From: Hygrophila difformis
Taxonomy: Eukaryota > Streptophyta > Magnoliopsida > Lamiales > Acanthaceae
Assembly: GCA_030278955.1 (NCBI GenBank)
Contig: JAOANR010000003.1
Location: 23,761,227 to 23,825,226 of the forward strand
Length of the DNA stretch: 64,000 nt
Reading direction: 5' to 3'
Positions 9,866 to 21,631 of this stretch are shown in pieces. The notes beneath the pieces are model-generated. The model did no database searches. It saw nothing but the letters and a program-made list of their open reading frames with translations, and was not told where the DNA came from. Each line of letters starts with the position of its first letter. Position 1 is the stretch's first letter. The position numbers were made by a program, and so were the translations under genes.

Positions 9866-12800
9866 ATGGACCATAGTTGGATGTACCGCGGTCGTCGTGA
9901 AATTGGAATTGTCACATCAGAATTTATAGGAGGAGTTGAATCTTTCTTGCGTATGTCTCATTGAAACCCAAATGTCGATAGGGCCCAGGGAAAATTATGC
10001 TGTCCGTGTAGGCAATGTAAGAATAAATGTTATCAAACTGACAATGACATCAAATATCATCTACAAGCACATGGATTTGTCCCTAACTACGAAAGGTGGA
10101 CGTGTCCCGGAGAGCCACACCAATTTAGTCGGTATAACGATACTGATGATGTTGACACTTCGTCTGTGAGTGCTCCTGTGAATGATTACATTCAAATGGT
10201 GTGCGAATGAATGGGATTTGGTATTCCCGAGAGTACTCCACGCACTCCGGATGATGAACTGAGGCAACCCGAGGAACCCAATGCACAAGAGAAGTTGTTC
10301 TACAGTATGTTAGAGGCCGCAGACAAAGACTTGTGGCCGGGCTGCAAGAAAATGACCTTGCTGTCAACAGTTGCAAGGTTGTTAAATATCAAAGCCGAAC
10401 ACAACTTGTCATAAAGGTGCTTCGATACCTTATGCCAACTCATCCTTGATACACTCCCTGATGATAATGCTATGATTAAGAACTTTTACGAGGCAAAGAA
10501 ACTACTTGAGGGATTGGGGTTGCCTGTTCAAAAAATCGACTGTTGTGTGAAGGGGTGTATGTTGTTTTGGCGCGAAGAAGCAACTTTAGATAGATGTAAG
10601 TTTTGCGGCGAGCCTCGGTACAGGGAAACGAATTCTAATTCACGGATTGGACGGAAGTACATGTTTTATTTCCCACTTAAAAACAGATTAAAAAGGTTGT
10701 ATGCATCGGAGGCAACGGCGGAGCACATGTCTTGGCATATCGGACATACGCATGGGTCGTCTGGGGAGATGTGTCATCCATGCGATTCGAAGGCATGGAA
10801 ACATTTTGACACATGTCATCCAGAATTTGGTGCTGAGGGACGGAATGTCCGATTAGGCTTATGTACGGATGGTTTCCAACCATTCGGTCAGTCAGGCTCT
10901 CAGTACTCATGTTGGCCAGTGATTTTAACTCCTTACAATCTGCCTCCCGACATGTGTATGAAGGATGAATACATGTTCTTGACATGCATTATTCCCGGGA
11001 AGTCAAGTCCCAAGCAGGGGATTGATGTCTATTTACAGCCCTTAATTGCCAAGCTGTTGGAGTTATGGGAGTTTGGGGTCACAACATACGACAGATTTTC
11101 GAAACAAAACTTTCAGATGAAGGCGGCCTTAATGTGGACCATTGGAGATTTTCCTGCATATGCTATGTTGTCAGGCTGGAGCACATATGGAAAGACTGCA
11201 TGCCCGGTATGTATGGACGAAACTAAATCTGTTAGGCTTAAAGAGGGTGGCAAACAGTCGTGGTTTGATACTCACAGGAGATTCCTTCCTTCAGATCATC
11301 CCTTTCGAGTTGATAAGGCTAAATTCAAGAAGGATCGTGAGGAACACGGTTTGCCACCAAGGTATAAGAGCGGCGAAGAAGTGTTGGAAGAAATAGAAAA
11401 GCTTGGCCTACGTCGTGTCACAGAATTAGGAGCAGATGTGGAGAATTCATTAATCAGTAAGACGTGCGGGTGGAAAAAACGGAGTATTTTTTGGGATCTA
11501 CCTTATTGGAAAACAAATTTGATACGTCACAATTTGGATGTCATGCACATTGAGAAGAATGTGTTTGAAAATGTTTTCAACACTGTCATGGACGTTCAGG
11601 GGAAGACAAAGGACAATGCCAAGGCACGCGAGGACATTGTGACCTTGTGTAACAGGCCTGAATTGCATAGGGATACTCGTACGGGCAGATATCCAAAAGC
11701 ATTGTATACGATGGACAAGGAGAAGCGAGATACATTCTTGAAATGGGTTGGAGGGTTAAAATTTCTTGACGGTTGTGTGTCAAACCTGGGCAGATGCATA
11801 GACATGAACAAACATAGAATGTTTGGCATGAAAAGCCATGACTGCCATATTTTCTTACAACGTCTTCTACCAGTTGGATGGCGTGAGCTACTTCCGAAGA
11901 GTGTGTGGGAACCAATAACAGAATTGAGCAACGTTTTTCGGGCCTTGACTGTGAAGACAATCAAAGTTGCAGATGTGGAGAAGTTAGCGATAGACATTCC
12001 AATTGTTATATGTAAGTTGGAGACTATCTTCCCACCGGCATTCTTTGACTGTATGGAACATCTACCTGTGCACCTACCTCACGAAGCTAGTCTTGCCGGT
12101 CCTGCTCAGTTCAGATGGATGTACCCCTATGAAAGGTAAATTTAATATCGTTATGTCTTTACTGTCGATAAAAAACAACTTTAGATTCCTTTTCATAAAC
12201 ATGAACATAATTGCCTTAAATAATCACTTATAGATACTTGAATCGATTGAAGAGAACGGTGCGCAACAAGGCACATGTTGAGGGTAGTATTTGCAACACA
12301 TATATGGTCCGGGAGGCGTCGATTTTTTGTTCTCATTACTTTGAGAAGCATGTTTTCACCCGTGAGAGAAATGTGCCGAGAAATGATGACGGTGGCACAA
12401 TTCCTTACGACGAAGTCCTTCCTAGTGTATTCAAACATGCGGGACGTGCACAAGGAAAGTCAAAGAAGAGGCGTTTGTCCGAACAAGAGTTGATAGCCAT
12501 ACACAAATACCTCCTTTTAAATTGCAGAGAGATCGAGCCGTATTTGGAGTAAGTGTACTTCAATCCTTTCGAATCATGTTCATGTATGTAATACCGTTTG
12601 TTTAATCAATGTCGATGTTTAATATAGGAAATTCTCGGACCAATTTCAAGAAGAACACGGGGAAATAATTGAGACAGAAATTTGGGGAGCTATATCGGAC
12701 GGTTTTGCTAGGTGGTTTGAAACCTATGTTGTGGATAATCCACCTAAAAATCTATGTATGCGTCACGTAGCACAGGGCCCACTTCCCATTTGTACATCAT

Positions 12801-13441
12801 ATCCTATGTACTTTGTAAATGGGATGAAATTTCACACAGAGTCCCATGGCAGGCATAGAACGACTTACAACAGTGGTGTTTGCATAACCTCGACTGAGCA
12901 TGGAGACTACTATGGCATCATCGAAGAGATTTGAGTCGTAGAGTATCCTGCACTGCCTATGAAGCAAACTACATTCTTCAAATGTAGATGGTTTGATCCG
13001 CGTGAAGGGATTGGGACGCGAACTCATACAAACTACAAGCTTGTAGAAATCAACCTCTCTAAGTCATTGAATCTCTACGAACCTTTCATCTATGCTATTC
13101 AAGCGGAACAGGTGTGCTATGTATCCTTCCCCACCACGAGACAAATTGCGAGCAGGAATGAGTGGGTAGCTGTGTATAAAGTCAAACCTAGTGGTGTAAT
13201 AACCGTGAAACCCGGGGAAGAACCTACTGATGCATTCCAAGTTGATGTTCCAGAGCAACTTGGTATCGAAAATTCCAATATAACGTCCAGACGAGAGCGA
13301 CTAAAAAACGATATCGTCGAATACGTTGATCTTCAGCCGGATGAGCATACAAGTTCAGAATCCTCGATGGACACTAGTTCTCATTCAGATACTTCGGATG
13401 ATCCTTCACAGGATACTTCGGATGATGATTTCGAAGCTTGA
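9866..13441 (+). pseudogene. CACTA TNP2-like transposase
   Basis: Three exons fit by phase: 9,866-12,135, 12,234-12,548 and 12,628-13,441, about 1,133 codons, normal for TNP2. The product begins MDHSWMYRG, the transposase-associated domain, with the cysteine pattern CCPCRQCKN. The Transposase_21 core follows (LGLCTDGFQPFG, YMFLTCIIPG, HNLDVMHIEKNVFEN), then DUF4218 (exon 2) and DUF4216 (FFKCRWFDP) in exon 3. The first ATG follows an acceptor; the ATG at 10,472 is internal. Four in-frame stops break it: 9,962-9,964 TGA, 10,208-10,210 TGA, 10,412-10,414 TAA and 12,932-12,934 TGA. Each is explained by one C-to-T change (CGA or CAA). No frameshift is seen, so decay is recent and by point mutation. 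Confidence 0.93.
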
Positions 13442-13540
13442 AATGTGGTTAACTTCTTACAGCTTGTACAAAATATTCTCATTTACATTCTATCTTGAAA
13501 TTCATTGCACATTCTAATTTTATTGTCTTTAACTTTACAG

Positions 13541-15387
13541 ATGTCCGACCGTAGGGGTGGCTTGTCTTCGAGTTTAGGACGTGGGTCAGGGTCCCAGAGA
13601 GGCCGCCCGCGACATATCTTCTCAGGTTCACAGCTCGCGGAAGCTTGTAGGCGGGCGTCACAGGCATTTAGACGTCAGGTAGCAGGTATTGAAAAAAATA
13701 AAACCAAGCATGATGTTAAATACAAATTCTTAATGTATATTCTTGACCTCAAGTTACATTCTTTCAATTAATGATGTTTGAACACCAGGTGCTACATCCA
13801 GCCCGGAGGAGCAACCACTTGATACACCTGACACTTCTACTGCTGTTCCAGAGACACCCCCCCCCCCATACTCCAGGTACAAATTATAATATATCATGTT
13901 TACTTACGTTCTACAAATATCAAATTATTTTATGTTGTGTTGTTAGGATCGGTGGGTTCGGCACTTGAGGCTCCTCCTGTTGTTCAGCATGATCAGCCAG
14001 GTCGTGAGCGGTTGCTCATCGAGCCAAAGGATGGGGTGTGAGTGAATTATTTTTTAAAGTTATAACCTTCCAATTCACTGTAAGTCTATGTATTTATAGC
14101 TGACTACATTGAACAAATTTCGTTGTTTCCAGTATTGAGTTCGAGAATGCATTGGTTCGAAGATTACAGACATATACCCCATGGGATCAGATATGAATGG
14201 GATCAGTTGGGGTAAAGTAACCCAATCGACGAAGGACTTCTACTGGGGGGAGTTCCAGGTATGATGCAAGTTTTTATTTAGTTCTAGCTATTTATGTACT
14301 ATTCTAAGTAATATTTTGAGTGAACATTCATGATCTGCAGAAAGTTGCTCGTTGGGCACCGGAGCATGCATTAGCGGTCCGGAAGGAGTGGGAGAAGAAG
14401 AATATTGCACGGTATTTTATAAATTTCCTTTGAATTTGTGATTGTACGTTCAATTATAATTTATCTTACTTTTTTTAAAATACCAGATACAAGGATTACA
14501 CGCTCGACATCAGGAGCAAGAAAAGACCAATGCCATCAGACGAGCTGGTTGCACAGAATTGGGCCCGTATATGGGATTCACCTGCTTTTAAGGAAAAATC
14601 AAGAAGGGGCAAACTAAACAGGCGTCGAGGACAGGAGGATGCACCAGCCCTCCCCACGCATACTGCTGGACCAAAGACATTTCGGGCCACCAAGAAAAAA
14701 CGGGTATGCTTTCACTGTGTTTTTTTTTTCTTAATTCTATAGTTTCATATAAGGCTTGTTCTTACATTGCATTAAATCTGAATTTTGCAGTCAGCTGATC
14801 AAAACAGGACTGTCCCTCTACATGAGCTACACGCTCATACACACACGCGAAAATATCAAAAGGACAACTGGATTAGGGAGCGGTCACAGCAGGTTCAGGT
14901 AAATGTAGTTATTGAACAATTTCAATTTAAATATGGCACATTCATCCTTTAACACTTTGTTAAGTTACATTGTCCATTGTTATTGACTCTTCAATTCGAA
15001 ATATAGGAGGAGTTCGACGCAGTGACCGAAACATTGACCCAGGACCCGACGATTGGCCCAAACTTCGATCCCGATGACGTCTTCTACAATGTCGCCGGCG
15101 GACATGACAGACGCAATGCAGTGTATGGCCTAGGCTCGATTGCAAAGTCCTTTAGGCCCGGTGCCAGTGACGATATCACTCCCCCCCCCTCAAGTTCACA
15201 GTTTGTGACACAGGAGCAATTTGAGGCTTACATGGATAGAGTTGAGAGGCTGTCCCAGACACAGATGACTATGGCTGAGCAGCTGGAGAGAGTACTTGGA
15301 GTTAAAGGGCCTCGATCCCCAGACCGTGGCGATGGGGATGATGACCTTGGAGGTGGCACCGGTGGAGGTGATATTAGTGTTCACTGA
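13541..15387 (+). CDS. CACTA second gene, TNPA/Transposase_24-like
   Basis: A multi-exon gene starting at ATG 13,541 directly after acceptor TTTACAG. Supported pieces: 13,541-13,685; 13,789-~13,876; about 13,950-14,039; a poorly resolved exon near 14,133-14,262; about 14,341-14,412; about 14,487-14,703; about 14,791-14,899; and 15,007-15,387 (TGA). The central part (RWAPEHALAVRKEWEKKN, then ARIWDSPAFKEKSRRGK) matches the plant Transposase_24/Ptta pattern. The C-terminus has EQFEAYMDRVERLSQTQ, probably helical, and a Gly/Asp-rich tail. In En/Spm the equivalent protein binds subterminal repeats. An 11-C run at 13,857-13,867 and the uncertain fourth exon leave the frame between 13,860 and 14,340 open to doubt, so it may be broken. 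Confidence 0.7.
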
Positions 15388-15699
15388 CCTTTATGCATTT
15401 CTATGTATTTGGTGTTGGGGATTTGTGTTTGAATTATCTGTAGGATGGTTGTATGTTTGGATGTGCTTAGACTTGGTTTTGGTGTCATTTTACTTAGTTG
15501 GACTTGTTGTAGATTGGAGTTTGTTTTGGTGACGGTGTATGTCGATCTAGATTGATGTATTAATGTATTTTTCAAGTTAGTGTGATGGTTTGATGTTTGA
15601 ATGGATTGATTTGTAGCAGGTTTTTGGATATAAGATTATACATTGCTTGGGCTTGTATTTTTGGCAGGTTTGGCTGTACAAAACAGCTTTGCTGTTGCA

Positions 15700-16062
15700 G
15701 GAATCTGGCTCCCACCGACCGCTTGTGCGGTCGGTGGCCGAACCGGAACCGAATCAGTTCAGCCGGCCATCGACCGACATTTCGGTCGCCGCTTGGGTCG
15801 GTGGAAGCTGGTCCCAGGAGGACCAGATCTTCTCCACCGACCTAACTTTCGGGTCGACAACTTGGTCGGCGGAATGTACCGACCACAATGCGGTCGGTGG
15901 CCGTGTCGCTGGAGCCGCCGACCGCATGCCTACGGGTCGCTGGATCGCGGCCTACCGCAGTTTCGCCGACCGACTCGTGCGGTCAGTCGGCCGGTCGGTG
16001 GGCTCCTGGACGACCCGTATCCTGAGCCCACCGACCGCATGTGCGGTCGCCGCAGGGAAAAT
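15700..16062. promoter_or_regulatory. CACTA right subterminal repeat array
   Basis: Dense CCGACCG/CGGTCGG motifs, including CCACCGACCGC-TTGT-GCGGTCGGTGG at 15,712-15,737 and a third palindrome near 16,030-16,048. It shares the palindrome core with the left array, which supports both ends belonging to one element. Confidence 0.8.
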
Positions 16063-16073
16063 TTAATGTAGTG

Positions 16074-16860
16074 TGTAATTTAAAATAGAATAGAATAAGG
16101 TAAATATAATAATAATAATAATAAAATAATAATTTAATTAATAATCATAATAATAACAATAATATCATTATTGGTATCATAAATATAATTAATACTTTAA
16201 AATGTCCAAATACACCAAAAATATAATAAATATAATATATAATTTAAATAATAATAATTATATAATAAATACATCAAAAATAATAATAATGATTTCCATA
16301 ATACTAATTAATATTAGAAATAATAATATATGCAATTTAAAATAGAATAGAATATGGTAAATATAATAATAATAAAATAATAATTTAAATAATAATCATA
16401 ATAATTACAATAATATCATTATTGGTATAATAAATATAATTAATACTTTAAAATATCCAAATACACCAAAAATATAATAAATATAATATATAATTTAAAT
16501 AATAATAATTATATAATAAATACATCAAAAATAATAATAATGATTTCCATAATAATAATTAATATTAGAAATAATAATATATACAATTCAAAATAGAATA
16601 AAATATGGTAAATATAATAATAATAAAATAATAATTTAAGTAATAATAATAATTAATACTTTAATAAATTTACCAAAAATATAATAAATGTCATATATAA
16701 ATTCAATAATAATATATAATATTTCAAATAATATAATATAATTTAAATATAATATATATAGTACTGAAATAAATAATAATAATAATAATATATACAATTT
16801 CAAATAATATAATATATAGTAATGAAAATAAAAACAAAATAAATTTTCAATAAAAATAGC
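16074..16860. repeat. AT-rich ~250-bp repeat array, right part
   Basis: Two clear copies (ATCATTATTGGTAT at about 16,164 and 16,414, so 250 bp apart) followed by decaying partial copies rich in AATAAT. The first copy supplies natural empty sites for both the LINE and the CACTA insertions. Confidence 0.85.
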
Positions 16861-17031
16861 AATTATTAGAGTATCGATCGGCTCGATCGAAGCCAGCCGA
16901 CTGAAGGTTTTTCTCGCGACCGAAGCTCAACTAATCATGCTTAAGTAATGGCACTTCGGTCGGCTATTGTTCTTTCGATCGGTCCGATCGAAGCACCCGA
17001 CCGAAGGGTTTTTTGTCATTTCGGGTAGAAA
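16861..17031. other. CGATCGG/CCGACCGAAG inverted-motif cluster
   Basis: Holds TATCGATCGGCTCGATCG, ACTTCGGTCGGC, TTTCGATCGGTCCGATCG and CACCCGACCGAAGGG within 170 bp. The same motifs occur at 1,634-1,700 and in the 198-bp repeats at 2,429-2,840. They bracket the AT-rich repeat field and differ from the CACTA subterminal motif in the flanking CTT/AAG. Confidence 0.6.
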
Positions 17032-18015
17032 AGTTATCTTTTAAGCGGTGGGTGTAAAAAACTTTTTTACTATGTCTGACAGGGCAACAGACACTATTAC
17101 TTCTAAACTTTTTGTGGTTTTAAGCTTCAGTTTCTAAGTCAGTACACTTGCCCTACTTAATGCGTGGACGCCTTGCAAAACTCGCATGCAACTTTGATAT
17201 ATTTTTTGTTTGCACTAGGAGACTTTTAGAGAGACTTCAATTATGTTCTGACAAAGGTTCTGTTTGCCATGAGGCCAAAGGGGAGATTTTTGATACAAGG
17301 AATGTTGTCAATCAATTTGAGATATTGTTTGTACCAGAGGAAGTCTATTTGAGGAAGAATTCTGAGCTAACTCACCTATGCTTATGTTTGATGTTCGCTA
17401 TTTTTGTCTTGAACACTTTAATACATTTGTTTCACATCTAATAAAATAGTACTTCAATTTTATCTCTAAAATACAATTTCTCATGACTTGGATGACAATG
17501 AAACCCATCCCTATGGAGGTGAAACTGAAAGAGATAATTCCAATTTCTGTTGTGATAAACAACATTATGCATTTACTTTTCAGACTTGATATATGCTTCA
17601 CGAGGGATATATTAGTTAGAACGTATGGGGTTCGTTAAAGGTTCAATAATCGAGCAATTATTTTCAGCAAATAATCCCCACATTTGAAACCAGGGCTTTG
17701 TTCATGCTTAAAATGCTAATAAAAGAGTACCTTTACGCTAACAAACATGTAGTATATAGGCTTGAGCATTAACATGAGTAGCAGATGTTTACAATTCCCT
17801 TGCTATAATACTATGGGCACTCCTGCTTGATCTTCTTAAATGGAAGAGTATTTTGGCCAATAGTCTTGCTCATTTTCCAGGTACCTTTGTGTGTATAATT
17901 GGTCACATAATGATTGTTTTGAAAAAAGTACATCTTTTCCTCTGAATGTCCATTAGTATGAGCGTATTCATGCATCCACATTTGCTGTCTTTTAAGCTCT
18001 TTTTTGTCCCTACAG
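17032..18015. other. Unassigned DNA with one 97-codon frame
   Basis: An open frame at 17,148-17,441 (plus) contains ERLQLCSDKGSVCHEAKGE, which looks more protein-like than its surroundings but is not recognised; it may be a gene relic. I see nothing assignable in the rest. Confidence 0.3.
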
Positions 18016-18503
18016 TCATGAAGTTAATGAAATATCATTGTGTGTGGCATGCTTTATATGTTTAGAGCCAGAAGGCAGAGTACTTGTACAGTTGTACCTA
18101 TACTCGGTAGGAATAGGATAGCCATCCATGGGAAAGGGTATGATAGTGTCCCCATTTATCATCCTGCATTTAGAGTGTTTTGTATGTCCTAAGTCTGCAC
18201 AATGTTTGGCACCTTGAGGATTTACCAGTACATCATCATATCTGGTTTGTTTTCTTTTTGGTTGATTCAAGGAGTCATGTTGTGTTATCTGTCATGAAAT
18301 GATCGATCTCAATGGGACTAACATGATTCCAAGATTAAGTGAAATTGTGTAGTTGTGAGACAAGCTACATTTGATTTGAGAACCTCAATGATGACCTCTG
18401 AATCATAGAAGCTTGAATCCTTTAAATATGTGAAGGGGTTGCGTCCATAAATTCTCCTATCCAAGTTTCTTTCACCGCTTGCCCTTTCCTTGAGTTTACA
18501 CAA
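18016..18503 (-). pseudogene. Possible further exons of the FIP1-like gene
   Basis: Minus-strand frames at 18,318-18,503 (contains GERNLDRRIYGRN and DSEVIIEVLKSN) and 18,016-18,270 (KRKQTRYDDVLVNPQGAKH) lie downstream of the FIP1-like exons in the same orientation. Charged GER..DSEVIIE text resembles the region after the FIP1 motif in plant FIP1-like proteins as I recall them. The intervening reading frame is interrupted and splice sites are not convincing, so this is a weak call. Confidence 0.3.
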
Positions 18504-18965
18504 ATAGAATGAAAGTTTCTAAGAAACATAGGCAAGTTATAGTTGGATTCAAAAGGCTTCTACGATCTGAAAACATGAGAAAATCACATCAAATAAAGAA
18601 ATATGACCCGTTAATAGTTTCTATTTCATTGAATACTTTGTTTGTTGGATATGCAGAAAAGGATGGCAGTACCGCTGAAGGTTTGGAAGGACTTCATTTT
18701 CTATTATTTATTTATTTATTTTTATTTTTTTTTTGTGTGTGTTTGTGTTCCCCCGAGCCCCCCTCTCTCTTCAACCATTAGATTGATTACCTTGTCAAAC
18801 AGTCGGATTTCATGTGCTATCATCATTCTTTGTAGTGAATTCCATGCTTGAATCTGTGAATACTAGAGAAAGTACAAGGCAGAGAGTAAAAAAACTGATG
18901 TCATTTCCTTGTTTTTCGCAGACTATTGATAGTAGGTACCCATATGTCAAAAGGATGCCACTTAC

Positions 18966-20068
18966 TATTGCCCTGCAGTAATTCTTCCATTGTTTCTCAT
19001 CTAACCCATAGTTGAAGAAGTCCGAGATATCCATGGCAGGATTCCTCCACAGCTTCTCTTCAAATGTGTCAATGTTTATATCAAAGATGGTCCTGAAGAT
19101 TATGATTCAGATGAAAGGGTAGAAATGAAATATCTAACACTACTTTAACATTTGTTGCCAATGGTTACTCAACAGTTACTGTGTCTTTCCTTTATCATTT
19201 TCAACGTAAGGTTTTCAAATGGTTAGACAAAGCCTCAGGGTAGGAGAATGTAAAATGAAAATTGTCTAAATTGAGCTGTTATTAGAGCTTCTTGTTAGGA
19301 AAAGATTATACCTGTTTAATGGAAGTGTAAATCTTGGTTTGGCATCAGACCAACTTCTGGAATAAGATCTGGTCTGTGTTTGTGCAGCCATTCTGGGATT
19401 AGGCTGTCCACAAAGGGGAAAAAAGAAATAGTATATTAGAAGAAAAAATAGTATCCTTCGTAACATTTTCAGAATATATAAACTAGTTCGCAAGCAACAA
19501 CTGAACACAGTTGCTTGCAATCATTAAATTAGAATTGACTAGTGTCACCAAATGTACATGCGCTATTAGATTAATTTAGCAATAGTCGAAAGAACAAAGA
19601 TGAAACAACCTGGATCCCTGATGCTATGAGACTGATATTGAGGTCCTTGTCCTTTAAACTTTTCACATTGGTTGAAACTTTACTGTTTGGCATAGAATGA
19701 TCGATCTCATTGGAAATTACTTGCGAGTTACTTTTACCAGCCTTGCCCAACTCTTCTGTTTCTGTTACAGTCTTCAAAGCTGCAATGTCAATTCCATCTG
19801 CACCGCATTGAAGCACTCTATCGAAAAATGTATCAGCAACCAATACTGGAATGATGGATTGATTCAGGATTGATTGCTCATGTGCAAGGTGACTAGTCTT
19901 CATTATGTTATCCTTTTTCTTCTCTGATCTTCTTGTCCCAGCGTTCGAAACTACTCCTGATAGGGAGAAGGGGTTTTGGTGCGCCGTGTAGGAGTAAACA
20001 GGTGAATTCCAGTTCTTGAGAATTTCGGTGCACAGCTGCCCCAACTCCTCTCCATCTTCAACTTCCAT
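18966..20068 (-). CDS. FIP1-like polyadenylation factor, N-terminal exons
   Basis: Three minus-strand exons join in phase: 20,068-19,610 (153 codons, starts MEVEDGEELGQL), 19,403-19,312 (contains MAAQTQTRSYSRSW) and 19,092-18,966. The third exon encodes FEEKLWRNPAMDISDFFNYG followed by LDEKQWKNYC, a clear Fip1 motif with the LWR, DISDFFNYG and W..YC hallmarks. Fip1 proteins bind poly(A) polymerase within the nuclear cleavage and polyadenylation specificity factor complex. Splice sites are standard (for example ATA|GTAAGT at 18,966/18,965). Only about 226 residues can be supported; plant FIP1-like proteins are much longer, so the 3' part is missing, decayed or not recognised. It is either a truncated gene copy or a gene whose later exons I cannot read. 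Confidence 0.7.
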
Positions 20069-20552
20069 TGGCCTTAGGCCTTAGCTATGTGAAGCAAGAA
20101 AATGAGGTACATATGTGTCTTGACTTGAGACACAGCAACTTGATCTTGCAGATAACCTTGTAACCTCTTCACGCCCGTTTATATTAGTTGTCTCAGAAAA
20201 TGAATTGAGAAATACGGAATCAATCTGACGGTCGGAATTGTTTTTCTACTCTCTTCAATATTATGCAGAATTATGTCCTCATTTTCTACACCCTTATAAC
20301 CATTTTCTACTGTTTTGCAACATATTCTTCACTGCTTCGAAGTACACTGTCACTGTGTGTCATTCTGGATGCGTGTTACCATAGTATATTTTAGACAAAT
20401 AATTTTCAATGTTATATATACTTCCTTTTTATGTTTTCTTTACTCATATAAAACATAAAAAAATAGATAATTTAAATATTTAATTATTTAATATTTACAT
20501 TTGAATTTTGGGTAAATCAAAGTGATATCTCATGCTTTCAATGTTATACATA
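20069..20552. other. Presumed 5' flank of the FIP1-like gene
   Basis: AT-rich, with no open frame of note. It lies between the FIP1-like start codon and a Helitron terminus. No clear TATA box was identified. Confidence 0.3.
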
Positions 20553-20582
20553 CTAGTATGACCCCGCCCATTGGGCGGGGAT
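20553..20582 (-). mobile_element. Helitron 3' terminus (minus strand), hairpin plus CTAG|T
   Basis: Read on the minus strand, an 8-bp perfect hairpin (CCCCGCCC-AAT-GGGCGGGG; stem at 20,562-20,569 and 20,573-20,580) is followed by TCATACTAG and a host T at 20,552. This is the Helitron 3' signature. The element should extend rightwards; its 5' TC end was not located, so its length and whether it includes the SDR gene are unknown. Confidence 0.7.
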
Positions 20583-21565
20583 TTGATAGGTAAAAAGAAA
20601 AATTCAAATTAAAAGAACAACTGATTTTTGGCAAGGAATTTGTAATGTCCATAGGGAGCATAGCTCAGTTTGTCGATAGAAATACACAATCCCTATCAAG
20701 ACACGAATAAACATACAAAAATAACTATTTAGCGCATAATCTCACTGAAACTTATCCCAGCCATCCTTGAAGCCTTGGTTTGCTCTCCTCAGCTTCTTCA
20801 ATTAATAGCTCAACTCTACAGTGCAAAAACTAAACAACAATATTAATGAGAAATTCAACTACTGCAATTGAGGGAATGGGCGGGAATGTGGTAGAATTTA
20901 ACCCTATATGAAACTACACATACATCTATCAAGAAAACTAAGTTGCCTCTAAATTAATTAGTTAGAAGACTACAAACATGTAGAGACATAAGAGACCATT
21001 TTGGAACTCTAAAATACCAAGTTTGACACATAAATCACCATTTTAGAACTCTAAAACACCAATTTGGAGACATAAAACACCATTTTAGATGGACAGAATA
21101 TAATTTCAATTGTATATTTAAAGAAATCATATTATATATGTAAATGTAATGGCCATTTCATATATACAAATGAACACATCAAACATATAAAGTACTATGT
21201 CAAATGTATGAAATATACCTGTCTAGATATCCGAAAATAACATAATTGGCCAACGTAGTAACATTGTTGCATTAGTATAGATCACATGATGAGGATATGG
21301 AAATCGAACACCACACTGGTGTAAAATGCATGTGTACAACATCTTTGAATGGTTATTCCCTTAGCTTGTTTAGAGCGAACCTGTTGCGATTTATCTATCA
21401 GAAAAATGGATTAATACATTCTTTAGTTCATCCCAACTATGCTTGTGCTTGAAGTTGTTCCTGTTTCAACAATACTCAAGTTTGTTAAAGTATATATGTA
21501 TACCCTCTATTTCTTCATTCAATTATATTATGGTAATATTTTGTTAAATTACAAATTAAGCCTCA
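20583..21565. other. Non-coding DNA, probably Helitron body
   Basis: AT-rich. At about 20,995-21,100 there are three diverged copies of a ~35-bp phrase (ACCATTTTGGAACTCTAAAA then ACACATAA). No gene recognised. Confidence 0.35.
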
Positions 21566-21580
21566 AAGTTATACTACATC

Positions 21581-21631
21581 ATTCTTTTTTATTTTTCGCC
21601 CGCGCTTTGGCGCCTTTACCAAAAAAAAAAG
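21581..21631 (+). mobile_element. Very short LINE 3' tail with 13-bp TSD
   Basis: A 51-bp insert ending in a GC hairpin (GCGCTTTGGCGC), TTTACC and A10 is flanked by GTTATACTACATC at 21,568-21,580 and 21,632-21,644. The TTTACC-poly(A) end matches that of the LINE at 4,354, so it is probably an extreme 5'-truncated copy of a related LINE. Confidence 0.8.

Larger units (their letters stand above)
7826..16073 (+). mobile_element. CACTA (En/Spm-type) transposon, 8.25 kb
   Basis: The left end reads CACTACAAGAAATTTTGTC. The right end, on the minus strand, reads CACTACATTAAATTTTCCC; both start with the diagnostic CACTACA. The 3-bp target duplication is TGC (7,823-7,825) against TGT (16,074-16,076). 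The uninterrupted target, ATATGCAATTTAAAATAG, is present in the neighbouring repeat near 16,329. Inside are subterminal inverted motifs, a GC-rich leader with introns, a TNP2-like transposase and a TNPA-like second gene. The transposase has four in-frame stops, so the copy cannot supply full-length transposase. Confidence 0.95.

Noticed and set aside
10472..12139. Transposase starting at ATG 10,472
   Set aside because: The same frame continues upstream to 9,866 with the typical N-terminal domain; 10,472 is only the first ATG after a mutational stop, and 12,139 lies just past the splice donor.
12731..12934. Separate 67-codon gene
   Set aside because: It is part of the third TNP2 exon, bounded by an ATG and an in-frame TGA that is a point mutation.
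17148..17441. Small independent gene
   Set aside because: No start context, no recognised domain and no flanking splice signals; kept only as an unassigned frame.
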